From assembly GCA_947561585.1 (NCBI GenBank), contig CANNZV010002575.1, forward strand, positions 28,531 to 92,530: a stretch of DNA of 64,000 nt, given 5' to 3'. The DNA is from Caprella mutica (Eukaryota; Arthropoda; Malacostraca; Amphipoda; Caprellidae). Both the position numbers and the translations under genes were made by a program. This document shows, in pieces, positions 32,125 through 44,033 of the stretch (position 1 is its first letter; each line of letters starts with the position of its first letter). The notes below the pieces were generated by a model that made no database searches, was not told the DNA's origin, and worked only from the letters and a program-made list of their open reading frames with translations.

Positions 32125-32350
32125 AGATGCATGATGTTGTGAAGTTTTCCGGTGACTATTGAGGCCTTAAAATTAGTCTCCTGAATTATTCGGCGACAAT
32201 TTTCTAATTAATTCCTATGTTTAGCTACATGTAATTATTGTAGAGTATTTTAATTCTTTTCCAATTTTGGAGAGAAATTTGAAATTCTTTGGAGAGAAAT
32301 TGCCCCAAAAAATTAATATCTGGAGACTGATTGTGCATGCTTTGCAGACA
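32125..32350 (+). mobile_element. CAGTCTG-cluster element, mixed C/F motif
   Basis: It has the core taattaattcctatgtttag in the middle, with ccggtgac, cggcgaca, ttggagagaaatt (twice) and ctggagactgatt in the arms, and ends tttgcagacaggg. The layout is the same as the element at 32946. Confidence 0.5.
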
Positions 32351-32368
32351 GGGTTCCTGCAGTCTTGT

Positions 32369-32576
32369 CTGGGTCCCAAGTAAAATAGTATGTCTCATAA
32401 ACTCTCCATTTGTCTCTCCAAAATGATCAAATTTTCATAAATTCTCTCCAAAATAACATTGTAGCATTGGAGAAAAATAGATAAAACTCGCCATTTGCAA
32501 TTGAAGGGCTCAAAATAACTGTCACAAACTTGCCATTAAAAGGGCGAGTTTGGACATTCTTTATTACTTGGTCTGG
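32369..32576. mobile_element. CAGTCTG-family element, type D, second copy
   Basis: It runs from gtcccaagtaaaatagtatg to tctttattacttggtctggg. Inside are ctctccatttgtctctccaa and aactcgccatttgcaattga then agggctcaaaa, matching the copy at 3295-3515 block for block, 29 kb away. Confidence 0.65.
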
Positions 32577-32589
32577 GACTCTGGGTCCA

Positions 32590-32955
32590 GCTTATAGCCA
32601 GACTGCAGGAACGGAACTGGTAAATTGTTCTCCAATAAATCTTCTATTTTGGCTTCTGTTCTCAGTAAAATACATGTAAATATAGATGGAAATTAAGGAT
32701 TCTTCACACAGAAAATGTTAAAAATGTCCCATATTCTGCAGACTGGAATTATAGCTATGATATCAGTTGCCCAGTCTACTGTCTGCATAGCGCATCCATA
32801 TCACCGGACTGCAGAAACTGGTAAACTCTTCTCCAAGAAATCCTCTATTTCAGCTTCTGTTCTCAGTAAAATACATGTCAATATTAAATATAGGAGGAAA
32901 TTAAGGATTGTTCACACAGAAAATGTAAAAAATATCCCATGTTCTGCAGACTGGC
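32590..32955 (-). mobile_element. CAGTCTG-family elements, type B, two reverse copies
   Basis: Reverse-oriented copies at about 32592-32746 and 32805-32953, each from cagactgcagnaac to atattctgcagactgg or cccatgttctgcagactgg. They share ttggcttctgttctcagtaa and aaatacatgt. An open frame of 113 codons crosses them but shows no protein features. Confidence 0.6.
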
Positions 32956-33165
32956 CATATCGCCACAGATCTTTGGAGACATTTTTTGAGGGAAAAAATG
33001 AAAAAATATCATTGCAAGATCTTGGAGAGAAATTCCTAATTAATTTCTATGTTTAGCTACATGTTAGTATTGGAGACAATTCTGGTCATTTTGGAGAAAC
33101 TGTCCTCAAAATATAATCTTGGAGACAGATTTGACTGACTTTTGACACAGTTTGCAGACTAGACT
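32946..33165 (+). mobile_element. CAGTCTG-family element, type C (GGAGAC motif)
   Basis: Five ggagac/ggagag/ggagaa motifs flank the core aattaatttctatgtttagc. The layout after the core (attggagacaattctgg, then attttggagaaactg) matches that in type A (ttcggtggaaaaatggg, then gttggtggatcag). It ends gtttgcagactag. Confidence 0.55.
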
Positions 33166-33214
33166 AGTCAGTTGCCACAAGGCCCATAACAGTACAACGT
33201 CAACTTACAAATAA

Positions 33215-33315
33215 CCAGTATGCAGTCTGCAGATAGATAATGGAACATTTTTATAAGACTCTCTGTTATAGTGGATTTCTTGAGGAACATTTTACTAGTT
33301 TCTTAACTTCAGTCA
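33215..33315 (+). mobile_element. Truncated type B element
   Basis: cagtctgcagatagataatg then gaacatttttataa at the start, gtggatttcttgaggaacat near the end, closing at cttcagtcagcc. The middle is shortened. Confidence 0.45.
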
Positions 33316-36150
33316 GCCTATTAGGGCTCAGGGACCCTGGGACAGCCGACAGGTAGGCTGCTGCCTGTTGGCACACAAATTATTTACCAGCTGATCTTCA
33401 ATAGAAACCAGATAGTATTCCACAATTATTATCAAATGAATGATAGGTATCAGCAATTGGCATAATAAGCTACATATAGGTATATACAAATGAAATAAAT
33501 AGATATCTAGGCATTTCTCACAATGAATTGTACTATACTTTACTATTATAATACTTCCAGGACAGCACTCACTGGTTACAGCAGGACTGCAGGAGCAATT
33601 ACAATGATGTAGGTATCTGCCTTAGACTACCTATACCTAGTTCAGATATTAATACATCTTTTCACATAGTCACATACCTAATCTCCTTACGATTACGAAG
33701 ATTCTAATCGATATGATCTTATAACCCAATGTTTCTTACTATGGAACGGTACTATATACTGACTGACAGGTGTGTTACCGTGTGTAGCAATTTACTAGAA
33801 AATAGTACCTACCTATCTAATTTAATTAGCCTTGAATGACAGGATGTCAACACGAATAGGTACTAACCTAAATAATATTTCTATCTATAAAACAAAATCA
33901 AATTGATATACGAAATATTTTATTTGAATTTATTGAATGCCAGTTTACTAAATAGTTTCTAAAAATCATGATTAAATATTCAAATTTATTTATGGGAAGT
34001 TAAAAATTTAATTTAGTTAGCCATCAGTTTAAGTTTTCTAAGCGTTTATGTTATAGAAAACTATATTAGACATTTATGGGGTACTACTTTATTTGGTAAA
34101 AGACGATTTATATATGTACGCACACTGCGGACTTTCAGTATGAATTATTCAGGAATTATATTAATATGTACGTATCATGATATGGTATGATAAAAATGCG
34201 ATTTAACATGTTAATGTACATAGTTCAGTAGCACAGAGAACCAATACATGATCGAAAACTGTTTGGAAAATGGTGTAAACTGTAAAGTAAACGAATGTAA
34301 ACGGATATGGTTAATCATTTAAAGGACGATTTGAATATGAAATAATTTATTGAATCATGATTAATTCATCTAATGGACCATTTGATTATGAACGGAAAAA
34401 TATAGATTGATAAATACGCTTTTCTGCAAAAGATAGCCTATATGCAAATGATTAATTGAAACGATCGATGAAGCCATTGTGAATATCAATTAGACTTAAA
34501 ACCATTTATTTAAATTATCATCTAACAAATAATGATGGTAATTTTTTATAAATGGAAATAGATTAGCATAAATTCCGAACAATCGGACGACTCATCATAA
34601 TTTGTTCATATAAGAAAAAAATACTAATAAAAGTTAAAAATAAAAGTTAAATGATGATTATTATAAATTTTTAGCTCATATGATCGAAAATTTTGAGTCG
34701 ACCGATAATTCAGAACTTACCCCATACAACAATCGGACTAATTATATAATGGGTGAGGGAATGTATTTGTAAAATTGATTTTCTTTGGAACAGCTCTATC
34801 GAAGCTCTTTGATTGTTGTTATGGATGATCTTAAGAGTAACTCTTTAACGTTTTACATCTGTGCTTATATATCTTGACATTGCTTCAATTACCGCAAAAG
34901 AATTAGCTACACGAGGAAATTTAATTTTACGGTTGTCCTTTTTATACAGAAAATTTTGTATTGAAAGCAAATATTTTACCAAAACATTTTCAAGAGAATT
35001 ATATATAAAGTTTTTAAGGTAGAGTTAAATTAACAACAACAATTCGATACCAGTTACGGAGCGGTAGAATTTATCCCAGTAAAAACTATTGATATTTCCC
35101 CAAAAAAATGAATACGTTATTAATAAAAAACTAATTTGGTACCTGATTAGAATAAGAGTTTAAAATTATTTTTTCTAGTTTTTAATGGAAAATATCTAAA
35201 ATGTTTACAGTTAAAACTATAGTTATATTTTCGCCACAAATTGAATACATTAATAAAAATTAATGTAGTGACTGATTAAAATGAGAGTCAAATTTATTCA
35301 TAATATATTCTTGTTTTTCATGGAAAAATTTCGTCTGTAAAAAAATGTATATTATTTTCTTAATGATCGAAATTATGGAACCGTTCAATAACTGATAAGT
35401 TACCCTACCACTACTTTACCATAGGAAGTGTGGACAGGTATACGGTACAGGAACTCTAATTTAACGGCAACTTAATTTCAAACTAAAATATTGCGGTCAA
35501 TTCTTTGTCTTTTATATGACCGAACAGAAACGTAGCGGTTAAACTGCCTAGTATATTTAACCGCTAAAGACCACGGGGAGTCTCAGGTATTTCCTATGTA
35601 ATTAAGCTGCATGTAATTTAATTGATATTTAATTCGATTTAATTCGATCCAAATATAATTTCAGAAAATTATTTAAAAAATTCTAATTAAATTTTTTCCT
35701 GAATTCCATCAGGCGATATAATCTTTTAAAAAAATTCCTTATCCTTTACTAATAAATTTTAGCCTTTATAGTATGTTTTATAATTCAATATAATTCAAAT
35801 GAAATGTACTCTAAAAGTAATATAAATAAATTAGATCGTCTCCATTTACTGATCTACGCGTATTTAAGTCCGTAATTTATTTTAAAATTCAATTGATTTT
35901 TTATATGCTTTATCTATACAAATTAATGTATGCATATATTGCAGCAAAGAAATGAAATAAATAAATTCTCTGAGAATGCTTGATAAAAATATACAAAATT
36001 ACTTTTAACGGATATAAGCGAAATATCTAATCGTTTTGTATGTAATTAAAAGAGATTCTCTGTATGAAAAACTAGTCTAAGCACATATGTATAATATAAA
36101 CAATTTATTCTCTATATAGTTACAGTATAATATTATCAGTGTAAGTAAAA
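33316..36150. other. AT-rich DNA, no gene recognised
   Basis: Nearly featureless. Faint fragments of the GGTAAGTTACG hairpin family lie near 34680-34735 and 35385-35410, and a tatttcctatgtaattaagctgcatg fragment lies near 35588. Two diverged taccaaaaca/ttgatattttc-type stretches are seen near 35060-35340. No exon could be supported. Confidence 0.35.
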
Positions 36151-36157
36151 TTTGCAA

Positions 36158-36420
36158 CCCTCTCTAGAACCCCATTCAACCATCTCTTTGACCCTATTCG
36201 ACCCTCTCTATGACCCCATTCAACCATCTCTATGACCCTATTCAACCATCTCTGCAACCCCATTCAACCCAATTTTTACCATCTCCAGAACCCAATTCAA
36301 ACATTTCTATAACCCCATTTAACCATCTCTAGAACCCTATTCAGCCCTTTCCAGAACCCTATTCATTCAACCATTTCCAGAACCCTCTTCAACCATTTCC
36401 AGAACGCCATTAAACTATCT
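36158..36420. repeat. Degenerate 22-bp array, about 12 copies
   Basis: The unit is roughly atctctatgaccccattcaa plus cc, with agaacccc and ttgaccc variants and a few insertions. It is strongly C-rich on this strand compared with its surroundings. A stray unit (acatctccagaaccccattc) follows at 36549. Confidence 0.75.
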
Positions 36421-36647
36421 CAAAAGACCTATATAGTGTTTATAGATTTTTTGATTAAAAGTTTCTCGAGTTTTTACTTTCCCTCCCGGAACCCTAGTTG
36501 CATCTAATTTGTATTTTTAATTTCAATTGTATACTTTTTAGTTAAAAAAGACATCTCCAGAACCCCATTCATCCCGCAGTAAAATCATAAGCAGCTATCA
36601 TACACCCTATAAACCTACCCAATTGCAACAAAAAACTGAAAACTCAC

Positions 36648-36704
36648 AGCAAGGTATTTACGACACCCTGACCACCGTAAGGAACTAACTGAAACCCGCT
36701 AGTT
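36648..36704 (-). CDS. Candidate internal exon, 57 bp
   Basis: It has a - strand acceptor (ttttttcataccag) and donor (ct then gtgagt). The frame that stays open reads TSGFQLVPYGGQGVVNTL, with one leading base and two trailing bases. The phase does not join directly to the candidate start exon at 37161-37248. I do not recognise the protein. Confidence 0.3.
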
Positions 36705-37160
36705 CTGGTATGAAAAAAAGAGGTACAAGTTGAGGAAGCAAAAGAGTTTTTTTAAAGGAAGTTATAAGTGTGTTTTTATTGCATGGTAATATACCTTTGA
36801 TAACCCTATGATGTAAAGTTTTTTAACTACAGGTATATACGGTGGTTTAACATCTTTAGTTGTATTAAAAAATAAAATTATTTTGCATAAACACTGTGGA
36901 TATTTTTAATAATTATAAGATATTAGAGAATATTATATCCAACTGATTTTGATGTTTTGAATTAGGTTTAGAATATATATTTATTTTATAATTAGGAAAT
37001 TAATTTTGATAAGAGATTATAGTAGAGATAATAGAAATATAATTGATATCAAAAATCTCCCACGCAATCAACTTTTATGAATTAATATTTTTTTGGTGTT
37101 ATATTTGGTCTTGAACTTTACAACCCGAATATCTTTGAGAAAATCTACTATTTTCCTCAC

Positions 37161-37248
37161 CGTGAGAATAAAGGAAGTCAAATACTCTGAGAAGAAGGAA
37201 GCTAATTTGTCTGCCATTTTCGCTTCCTCTTCCCTCAATAAATCTCAC
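37161..37248 (-). CDS. Candidate first coding exon
   Basis: - strand acceptor cattttgacag, 31 bases of leader, then an ATG at 37217 preceded by gaagcgaaa. The coding part reads MADKLASFFSEYLTSFILT and ends at a gtgagg donor in phase 0. It would start a small or short-exon gene of unknown identity. The next exon was not found with confidence. Confidence 0.35.
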
Positions 37249-37924
37249 CTGTCAAAATGATAACCAGTGTGCAATTGAACCAAAATACCATTTATCACCC
37301 TTTAAGTCAACCAATTAACATTTAAATACTTAAAACTATCCTATTGATACTATTTACAAGTTAAATAACTTAATCTATTTACCTTAGAAGCTCTTAATTG
37401 AATCATTTTCAATTTAATTAAATATGGGGATTGATGCCACATGTCGCCAGATAGTATAACATTTTATGTTAGTTTTTCTAATAGGTTTTGCGGTGATAGC
37501 ACACGGTCTTACGTAACGGAATTTTAATAAATTACTAAAACATTGCGGTTATAGCTTTATCCGTGGAAGTAATAAGTACACCGCTATAGTAGGTAATATA
37601 AAACCTATAGCTTTTATGAACTCCCCACAAGGATTTTATTAGGAAACTGTGATTGTTTCCTTATGGAATATTCGCAAAATATTACATTTATAATATCTTC
37701 ATTTTAATTAACTCTTCTAAATTATATATAATCAATTTTTTTTAAACAATATTTGGGTTTGAATATGTGTACAAAATTAAATAAGAAAAAATATATCTCA
37801 TAATGCATGGTATGATAATGTTTATGAGATGTTTTATTTTAATTGGAATGTTCAAAAATCTAAATGTTCAAAAATCTGAATGTTCAATAATCTAAATGCT
37901 CATATGAACTAAAACTAGATTACG

Positions 37925-38362
37925 TGCACTCGGTAGAGCGCATACCTTCGCCGCCGCTTTGACCCGTTTTCTACCAAAATCTGATAAACTGGTAACTGGA
38001 TAATGACCAATTGTCCCACCAAGTTTCATGCAATATGGTACAATACTTTTTGAGTTATAAATGACCTTGACCTTTGACTGGATCGCTCCCAAAATTTAAC
38101 CAAATTGTTCCTGAATATTGACCCATCAAATTTCAGGCCATTTGGTTGAAAACTTTTGAGTTATTAATTTAAAGGCCTTGACCTTTAAATCTTTCACTCG
38201 ATTGCTCATAAAATTTAACTAAACTGTTCCTGGACATTGACCAATCGTTCCACCAAATTTCAGACAATTTGGTAGACTGCTTTTTAAGTTAAGCGAATAA
38301 CAAGATGATAAATAAATAAATGATGAGTAAAATATAACCTTCTGCAAATTTGCGAAGGTAAT
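37925..38362. repeat. Second copy of the TGACCTTGACCTTTGACC element
   Basis: It has three partial units with tgaccttgacctttgactgg then atcgctcccaaaa and related blocks. It ends in gataaataaataaatga and a hairpin accttctgcaaatttgcgaa then ggt (38338-38360), like the end of the 15.0-16.4 kb copy. Confidence 0.7.
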
Positions 38363-38471
38363 TAATAATATTTCGGATTAAAAATATTCCAAATTTGCTA
38401 ATGTATTTCACCGTTGACTTGACCTGTGAGATGCGAAGTGAATTCATTATATTCATATTTAATAAATTTTA

Positions 38472-41400
38472 TTATGGGTTTAACGTCTGCTTTGGAACCA
38501 AAGGCCAAATCGCTAACGTCAAAAGGATATTGAATACAAGGGACTGAAAGAAACAGTCAGAAAGGAAAGTGGCTCCATGAACAAAGACTCCTACCGCCGT
38601 CAGTGACAATGCTAATGGATGCAAAAAAGCTACTCCGTGAATGCAGTCCATCTGGTGGTCAGTTATTTCTAATTTGTGGATCAGTTGAATTTTGTATGAA
38701 CGATATTTAATTTATTTTAGAATTATACCCGATGATTCAATATTAAGGACAATCTAGTTAGAGTAGGCCATTAATGTTATTGGATTCTCTTGAACATCAA
38801 ACAATTTCTAACAACAACTTCACATTGTACTGTTCTTGGCGTTCTAGGTTGTTTTTATTCTATCAGATACAGTTCCAAATTACCGAAATAGTTTCACTGT
38901 ATTAGCAATGCAATCATTAAATGCATTGCCCCTTGCATTAAAAAATGCATGGAATTCTTTGTACAGCTACAATAGATCCATTAGGAAATAGGTAAGTTGG
39001 TAAATAGATAGTATTATTTTATTGTTATATTTTACACAACATTATTTTATTGTATTATATTATATATTATTACTTTATATGTCATTATCTTACTAGAATA
39101 TTTTTTTATAGTAATTATTGAACTACTTTATTTTATATAGTATTAATATTTCTTAATTATTAAGATTACAATCAGAAAAAAATGATGTAAAATCAGCACC
39201 TATATCCATATGGAAAAGGTGAAAATGTGGAAAAATGTGAATGTTTATTCTATTTTTTAACACGTTGTGTAATCTGGTGAGGAAAATGCGTAGATTTTGT
39301 ATTTATCTATTAAAAATTACTATTTTTTGATATAACAATACTATTATTAGAATTATAAACTATGTAATTTTAATTAATATTAATAATGATATTCATTATT
39401 TACAGATTAATATATTTTACGTTAAAAAAATGAATTAAAAATTGAAATAAAACAAATTCATGAAAATAAATATATTTTATTATATTCGAATACTGAAAGA
39501 AAAAAATATTATATCATCAAAGTTTTATGATATCAAAATTTTACTGAAATTTGAAATATATTTTTAAAATCTTACCCAGATAATAACTTACGGTGGGGCC
39601 ATCGAAGATGGAAACAATCTTTATCTTCTACGGCCCACTATAAATTATAATCTTTAACCTTTATATTATTATTTAAATTATCAATCGGTTGACCAAATTT
39701 AAGATTTTCAATATAATTTTAACCTTTCGTTATGTATTTTTGACAGAGTTTAATATATTTTTTCCTTACTAATTAAGATATTGTTGATTTTATAATCCAA
39801 ACACATTGATTATATGATAAAATTTAAAAATTAAATTATTAATTATATATTTTATATAAACAATAGAACAATTTACTGCAGGTAAAATAATTAAATATAT
39901 TAAATAAATACTTAAATACACAAAAAACGAGTTAATTCGGAACATATTTTGTAAAACTTAATTGCAAAATATCAACCCATTTTAATTAAAGAAAATTAAG
40001 TTAATTGTTCTGAAGCAATATGGGACAAATATGACCCAATGGGAGCTAAAGGGTTAATATAAACTGTTCAAGAGACACTTAAATATTGTACTCATTGTCC
40101 GTAGACTTTAGTATTTATTTTCACTACTAGGTCATAAATATTTTTTATGGTAACTTTTTTAGACTTCATTTTTGAAGCATCTTTATCATAATTATGTGAA
40201 CATAATCATAAGTTCTATTATAGATATATAGCAATGTAAATATTATCTGTAATGAATAATACCTAATATACCTAATTGAAATCAAACATCATAAAAATTA
40301 TTTACCACGTGTTATCAACATTGTAATTAGTTTATTGTTATATTACAATTAATATGAAACAAGATGGACAATAACCATTAAAAAATATTATTAAATGAAA
40401 TGTACTCTATACAAATATTAAACGATCATAATTTATTAAATATTATATGATCTTCATATATCACTATTATATGAACTTCATATATCACTATTATATGAAC
40501 TTCATATATCACTATTATATGATCTTCATATATCACTATTATATGAACTTCATATATCACTATTATATGAACTTCATATATCACTATTATATGAACTTCA
40601 TGTATCACTATTATATGAACTTCATATATCACTATTATATGATCTTCATATATCACTATTATATGATCTTCATATATCACTATTATATGAACTTCATATA
40701 TCACTATATTATGATCTTCATATATCACTATATTATGATCTTCATATATCACTATATTATGATCTTCATATATCACTATTATATGATCTTCATATATCAC
40801 TATATTATGATCTTCATATATCACTATATTATGATCTTCATATATCACTATATTATGATCTTCATATATCACTATTATATGATCTTCATGTATCACTATT
40901 ATATGATCTTCATATATCACTATTATATGATCTTCATATATCACTATATTATGATCTTCATATATCACTATTATATGATCTTCATGTATCACTATTATAT
41001 GATCTTCATATATCACTATTATATGATCTTCATATATCACTATATTATGATCTTCATATATCACTATTATATGATCTTCATATATCCCTATATTATGATC
41101 TTCATATATCACTATATTATGATCTTCATATATCACTATATTATGATCTTCATATATCCCTATATTATGATCTTCATATATCACTATATTATGATCTTCA
41201 TATATCACTATATTATGATCTTCATATATCACTATATTATGATCTTCATATATCACTATATTATGATCTTCATATATCACTATTATATGAACTTCATATA
41301 TCACTATTATATGAACTTCATATATCACTATTATATGAACTTCATATATCACTATTATATGAACTTCATATATCACTATATTATGATCTATAGATGCAAT

Positions 41401-42501
41401 GGGTGTATGATCTTTACTCTACAATAATAGTATATAGCATCATCCTGAATCAATAACAATCATTCTGTATCACCAAACACAATCTTTGACTATTTTATCA
41501 ACGCCGCAAACTAGTTTTTACTCTACTAGGTCTTACCTGTAATAAATAACTAGGTAACCACATATAATAATCTGAGGCAGTCATTTCCAAACCTTCAAAC
41601 CGCTCTAGGTAGGAATAGCATTGGTTGACTGGTGGCATGGGCATGTGAATGACTGTACACTGACAACACACCTATTCTTTTGATGAAGTAGAATTAATCT
41701 CTTAGAATTAATCTTCTAGAATTAATCTCTAGACTTAATCCTTTTGACTTTATTGAAGGAATGATTAAAATGATTGCACTTTATTGTAGCTGAAGAATTT
41801 GGGTAAAGCTAAATGATTAGTGTTTAGTGGGGATTTTACATGAAATTACAGCTGTTATAGAATGAAATATTATTCCTTTATTTGCTTATGTTCATGTTAA
41901 TGTTAATGAATTATTTCATAAAAATTAAATAAAAAAAATTTCAGTAATTTATTTTTATATCGTATTAATTGGATGGCAAGTTCAGAAATGAATTAGGTTC
42001 ATTTCAAAATACTTATGTTTATTTATGTTTAATAAATAAATAAAAATATTTATACATTACACATGAATATTCCTTAAATTTGAATATGCTTAAATTTGAA
42101 AATACTTTGAATTTAAAAAAATTGAACTTAAATATACGTTAAATTTAAATATACCTTAAAATTTAAATTAGTTTTTGTCAATTATAATTTTTTTCAAATC
42201 CAAGTAGATATAGCAAAAGGGTTTAATATATTTTCAAAATAACCAATAGAGTACATAGCACCAAATTTCCATACAAATCACAGTGTTTTCACAACACATA
42301 TATTAGGTTTATTGTACGCCATTGTTATGTCTATAATTGTATTGTACTTCATTGTGAGGTTTGTAATTGTGTTTTGACAATAAGGAACTTACCTGGAGAT
42401 ACAAAGTGCTCTGGTAATTGGTCTGATTGTTTTTGAGATTAATCCCATGCTTTAGGTTTGCCCCGTACCGCAAATGTGACAAGCGTCTTCTTTCTAGGAA
42501 C
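38472..42501 (-). CDS. Candidate gene, three phase-compatible exons, unidentified product
   Basis: Proposed exons on the - strand: 42501-42393, 41659-41537, 38543-38472. The first has acceptor gtttctctag and donor gtaagt and reads FLERRRLSHLRYGANLKHGI then NLKNNQTNYQSTLYLQ. The second has acceptor gttgtcag and donor gtaaga and reads CTVIHMPMPPVNQCYSYLER then FEGLEMTASDYYMWLPSYLL and Q. The third has a strong acceptor (ctgtttctttcag), reads SLVFNILLTLAIWPLVPKQT then LNP, and ends at TAA, with AATAAA overlapping the stop. All junctions are in phase. The first exon begins with one base of a split codon, so upstream exons must exist, probably beyond the transposon cluster at 42.7-45.7 kb. The last exon is hydrophobic and could be a membrane segment. 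I do not recognise the family, and the assignment of the third exon is the weakest part. The 24-bp array lies in the second intron. Confidence 0.42.
38550..40440. other. AT-rich DNA, no repeat or gene recognised
   Basis: It lies within the proposed intron of the unidentified gene. It is very AT-rich, with palindromic TA stretches (for example 39050-39075). Nothing else is supported. Confidence 0.35.
40443..41389. repeat. 24-bp AT-rich minisatellite, about 39 copies
   Basis: The unit is tatatcactattatatgatc then ttca. Variants are mainly gaac/gatc and tattatat/tatattat, grouped in runs: gaac types lie at both ends and gatc types in the middle. Because 24 is a multiple of 3 and no frame has stops, both strands show frames over 310 codons. 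Those are repeat artefacts. Confidence 0.95.
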
Positions 42502-42702
42502 CTAGAGAAACAAAACGATATAAGATGTAAGATGATACATTGATTTTTTATGACGATGAAAGGAATTAAATTATAATTACCAACATTCATTGATATTTTA
42601 GAAGGTAATAAAAGGTAACAGGTTTAATAAACAGTTACCAAATCACCGGCGTAATACAATCATCTTACGGTCGGAGAAACCAGTAAACGTATACCTAAAA
42701 TA

Positions 42703-42908
42703 CAGGGTGAGCCACAAAAAAGGTTACCCAACATCGAATTAATATGAATATCGTATTTATAAGTAGTTAAAAAATGAGTTGAAGTGAATTTAATTAAAAA
42801 ATAGATTTTTTTCATGTATCCATTCTACCACCGTCATTGTTGTAGATTGTACGTGTACGATATTTATATTAATTCAAAGTTGGGTACATTTTTTTATGGG
42901 TCACCCTG
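42703..42908. mobile_element. MITE with CAGGGTGA ends, 206 bp
   Basis: The left end is cagggtgagccacaaaaaag then gttacccaacatcgaatt; the right end is the inverted aattcaaagttgggtacatt then tttttatgggtcaccctg. TA flanks both sides (42701-42702, 42909-42910), fitting a Tc1/mariner-related origin. Confidence 0.8.
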
Positions 42909-43034
42909 TATATGTAATACACAGGAAAAACATTAAAAATAACAGGTTCTAAAACATAATTCATAGAATATATTGAGTAACATGAAAAACTAATATATCA
43001 TTTTGAAGATTTTGATAAACCTATTTTACTATTT

Positions 43035-44033
43035 CAAAATTTTAGACGCTAAATGGCCACTACGAACTGCTAAACATTCTTACATTCTTTTGATGACTCT
43101 CTGTACCGTTGCAGAATCAATTCTGTTGATTGCCCCCATTATGTTTGCCATGGGGTCTGCAGTTTTGGTTAGGTTTTTCCTGTATGATTTGCTTTTCAAA
43201 TAAACCCACAAATAAAAATCTGGAACTGTTTGTAAGGATACCTAGCTGGGTGCCCATTCAATCTCACCAAATTCTGAAATCAACTTGCCAGGAAATTTAT
43301 TCCTCAGAGCAGCCATTGAAACTCGTGCTGTGTGGCATGTGGAACCTTCTTGCTGGTTTTTTTTGGTGGAACCCATCTGGTTTTTTTAGATAAAATAATC
43401 ATCAAACATCTCTAAACAACGTTCTGAATTCCCGTCAGATCTTCGAAAATCTAGAATTCAATAACTTCAAGCACCGTAACTGCGCACCAAACTGCAACCC
43501 GTTAAGAAAGGTTTCGACCTACCCAAACTTTTGAATGTTGTCTCTTAACAATCCATCCAGGCAGAAGTAAGCAAAAGTTCTTCCATGAAATTAGGGAGGG
43601 TTCATTTCGTTTATTACAATACACGATGAAGCAAGTTGTCTTCATTCATCGAAATCTGCTTCATGCAGTTTTTGAACGATTTCGATCTTGTAGGTTTTCA
43701 ACAATAAGTTTTTGTTAAGAACTTTTTCGAACAAAGCCGTAGCTGACCCTCAATCGTTGTGCAATTCGACTAACTGATTAATTGGGACTCATTTCAACAC
43801 TGCTTCGACGTTTTGATCTGTATCGTACAGTTTTTAGTCTTACAGTTAGCTTTCGGGGTGAAATGTTGACAGTTGTTTGGAAGTCTTTAACACACAGCTT
43901 AATAACTTTAACAGAAAAAGGACTTAGGAGCGTTGAAACTGATCTTGAATGCACGTTGACCGCCAGTAACACTTTCGAGGAGAAGAAACTGCTTTACTGC
44001 GAAGATAAGTTGCAGCGTCGAATATCCAGCCAT
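43035..44033 (-). pseudogene. Degenerate mariner-type transposase
   Basis: It starts at ATG 44033 with MAGYSTLQLIFAVKQF, a typical beginning of a widespread insect transposase class, and ends near NRIDSATVQRVIKRM and RSGHLASKIL. Several stops and frameshifts interrupt it, so it is dead. A readable block gives QQEGSTCHTARVSMAALRNK then FPGKLISEFGEIEWAPS, where families of this type normally have QQDGAT: the second catalytic aspartate is replaced by glutamate here. The open frame of 128 codons on the opposite strand (43782-44168) is a shadow of it. Confidence 0.75.

Noticed and set aside
40426..41427. Overlapping frames of 316 and 326 codons on opposite strands
   Set aside because: Both are products of a 24-bp unit without stops in these frames; mirror-image frames of a tandem array are not genes.
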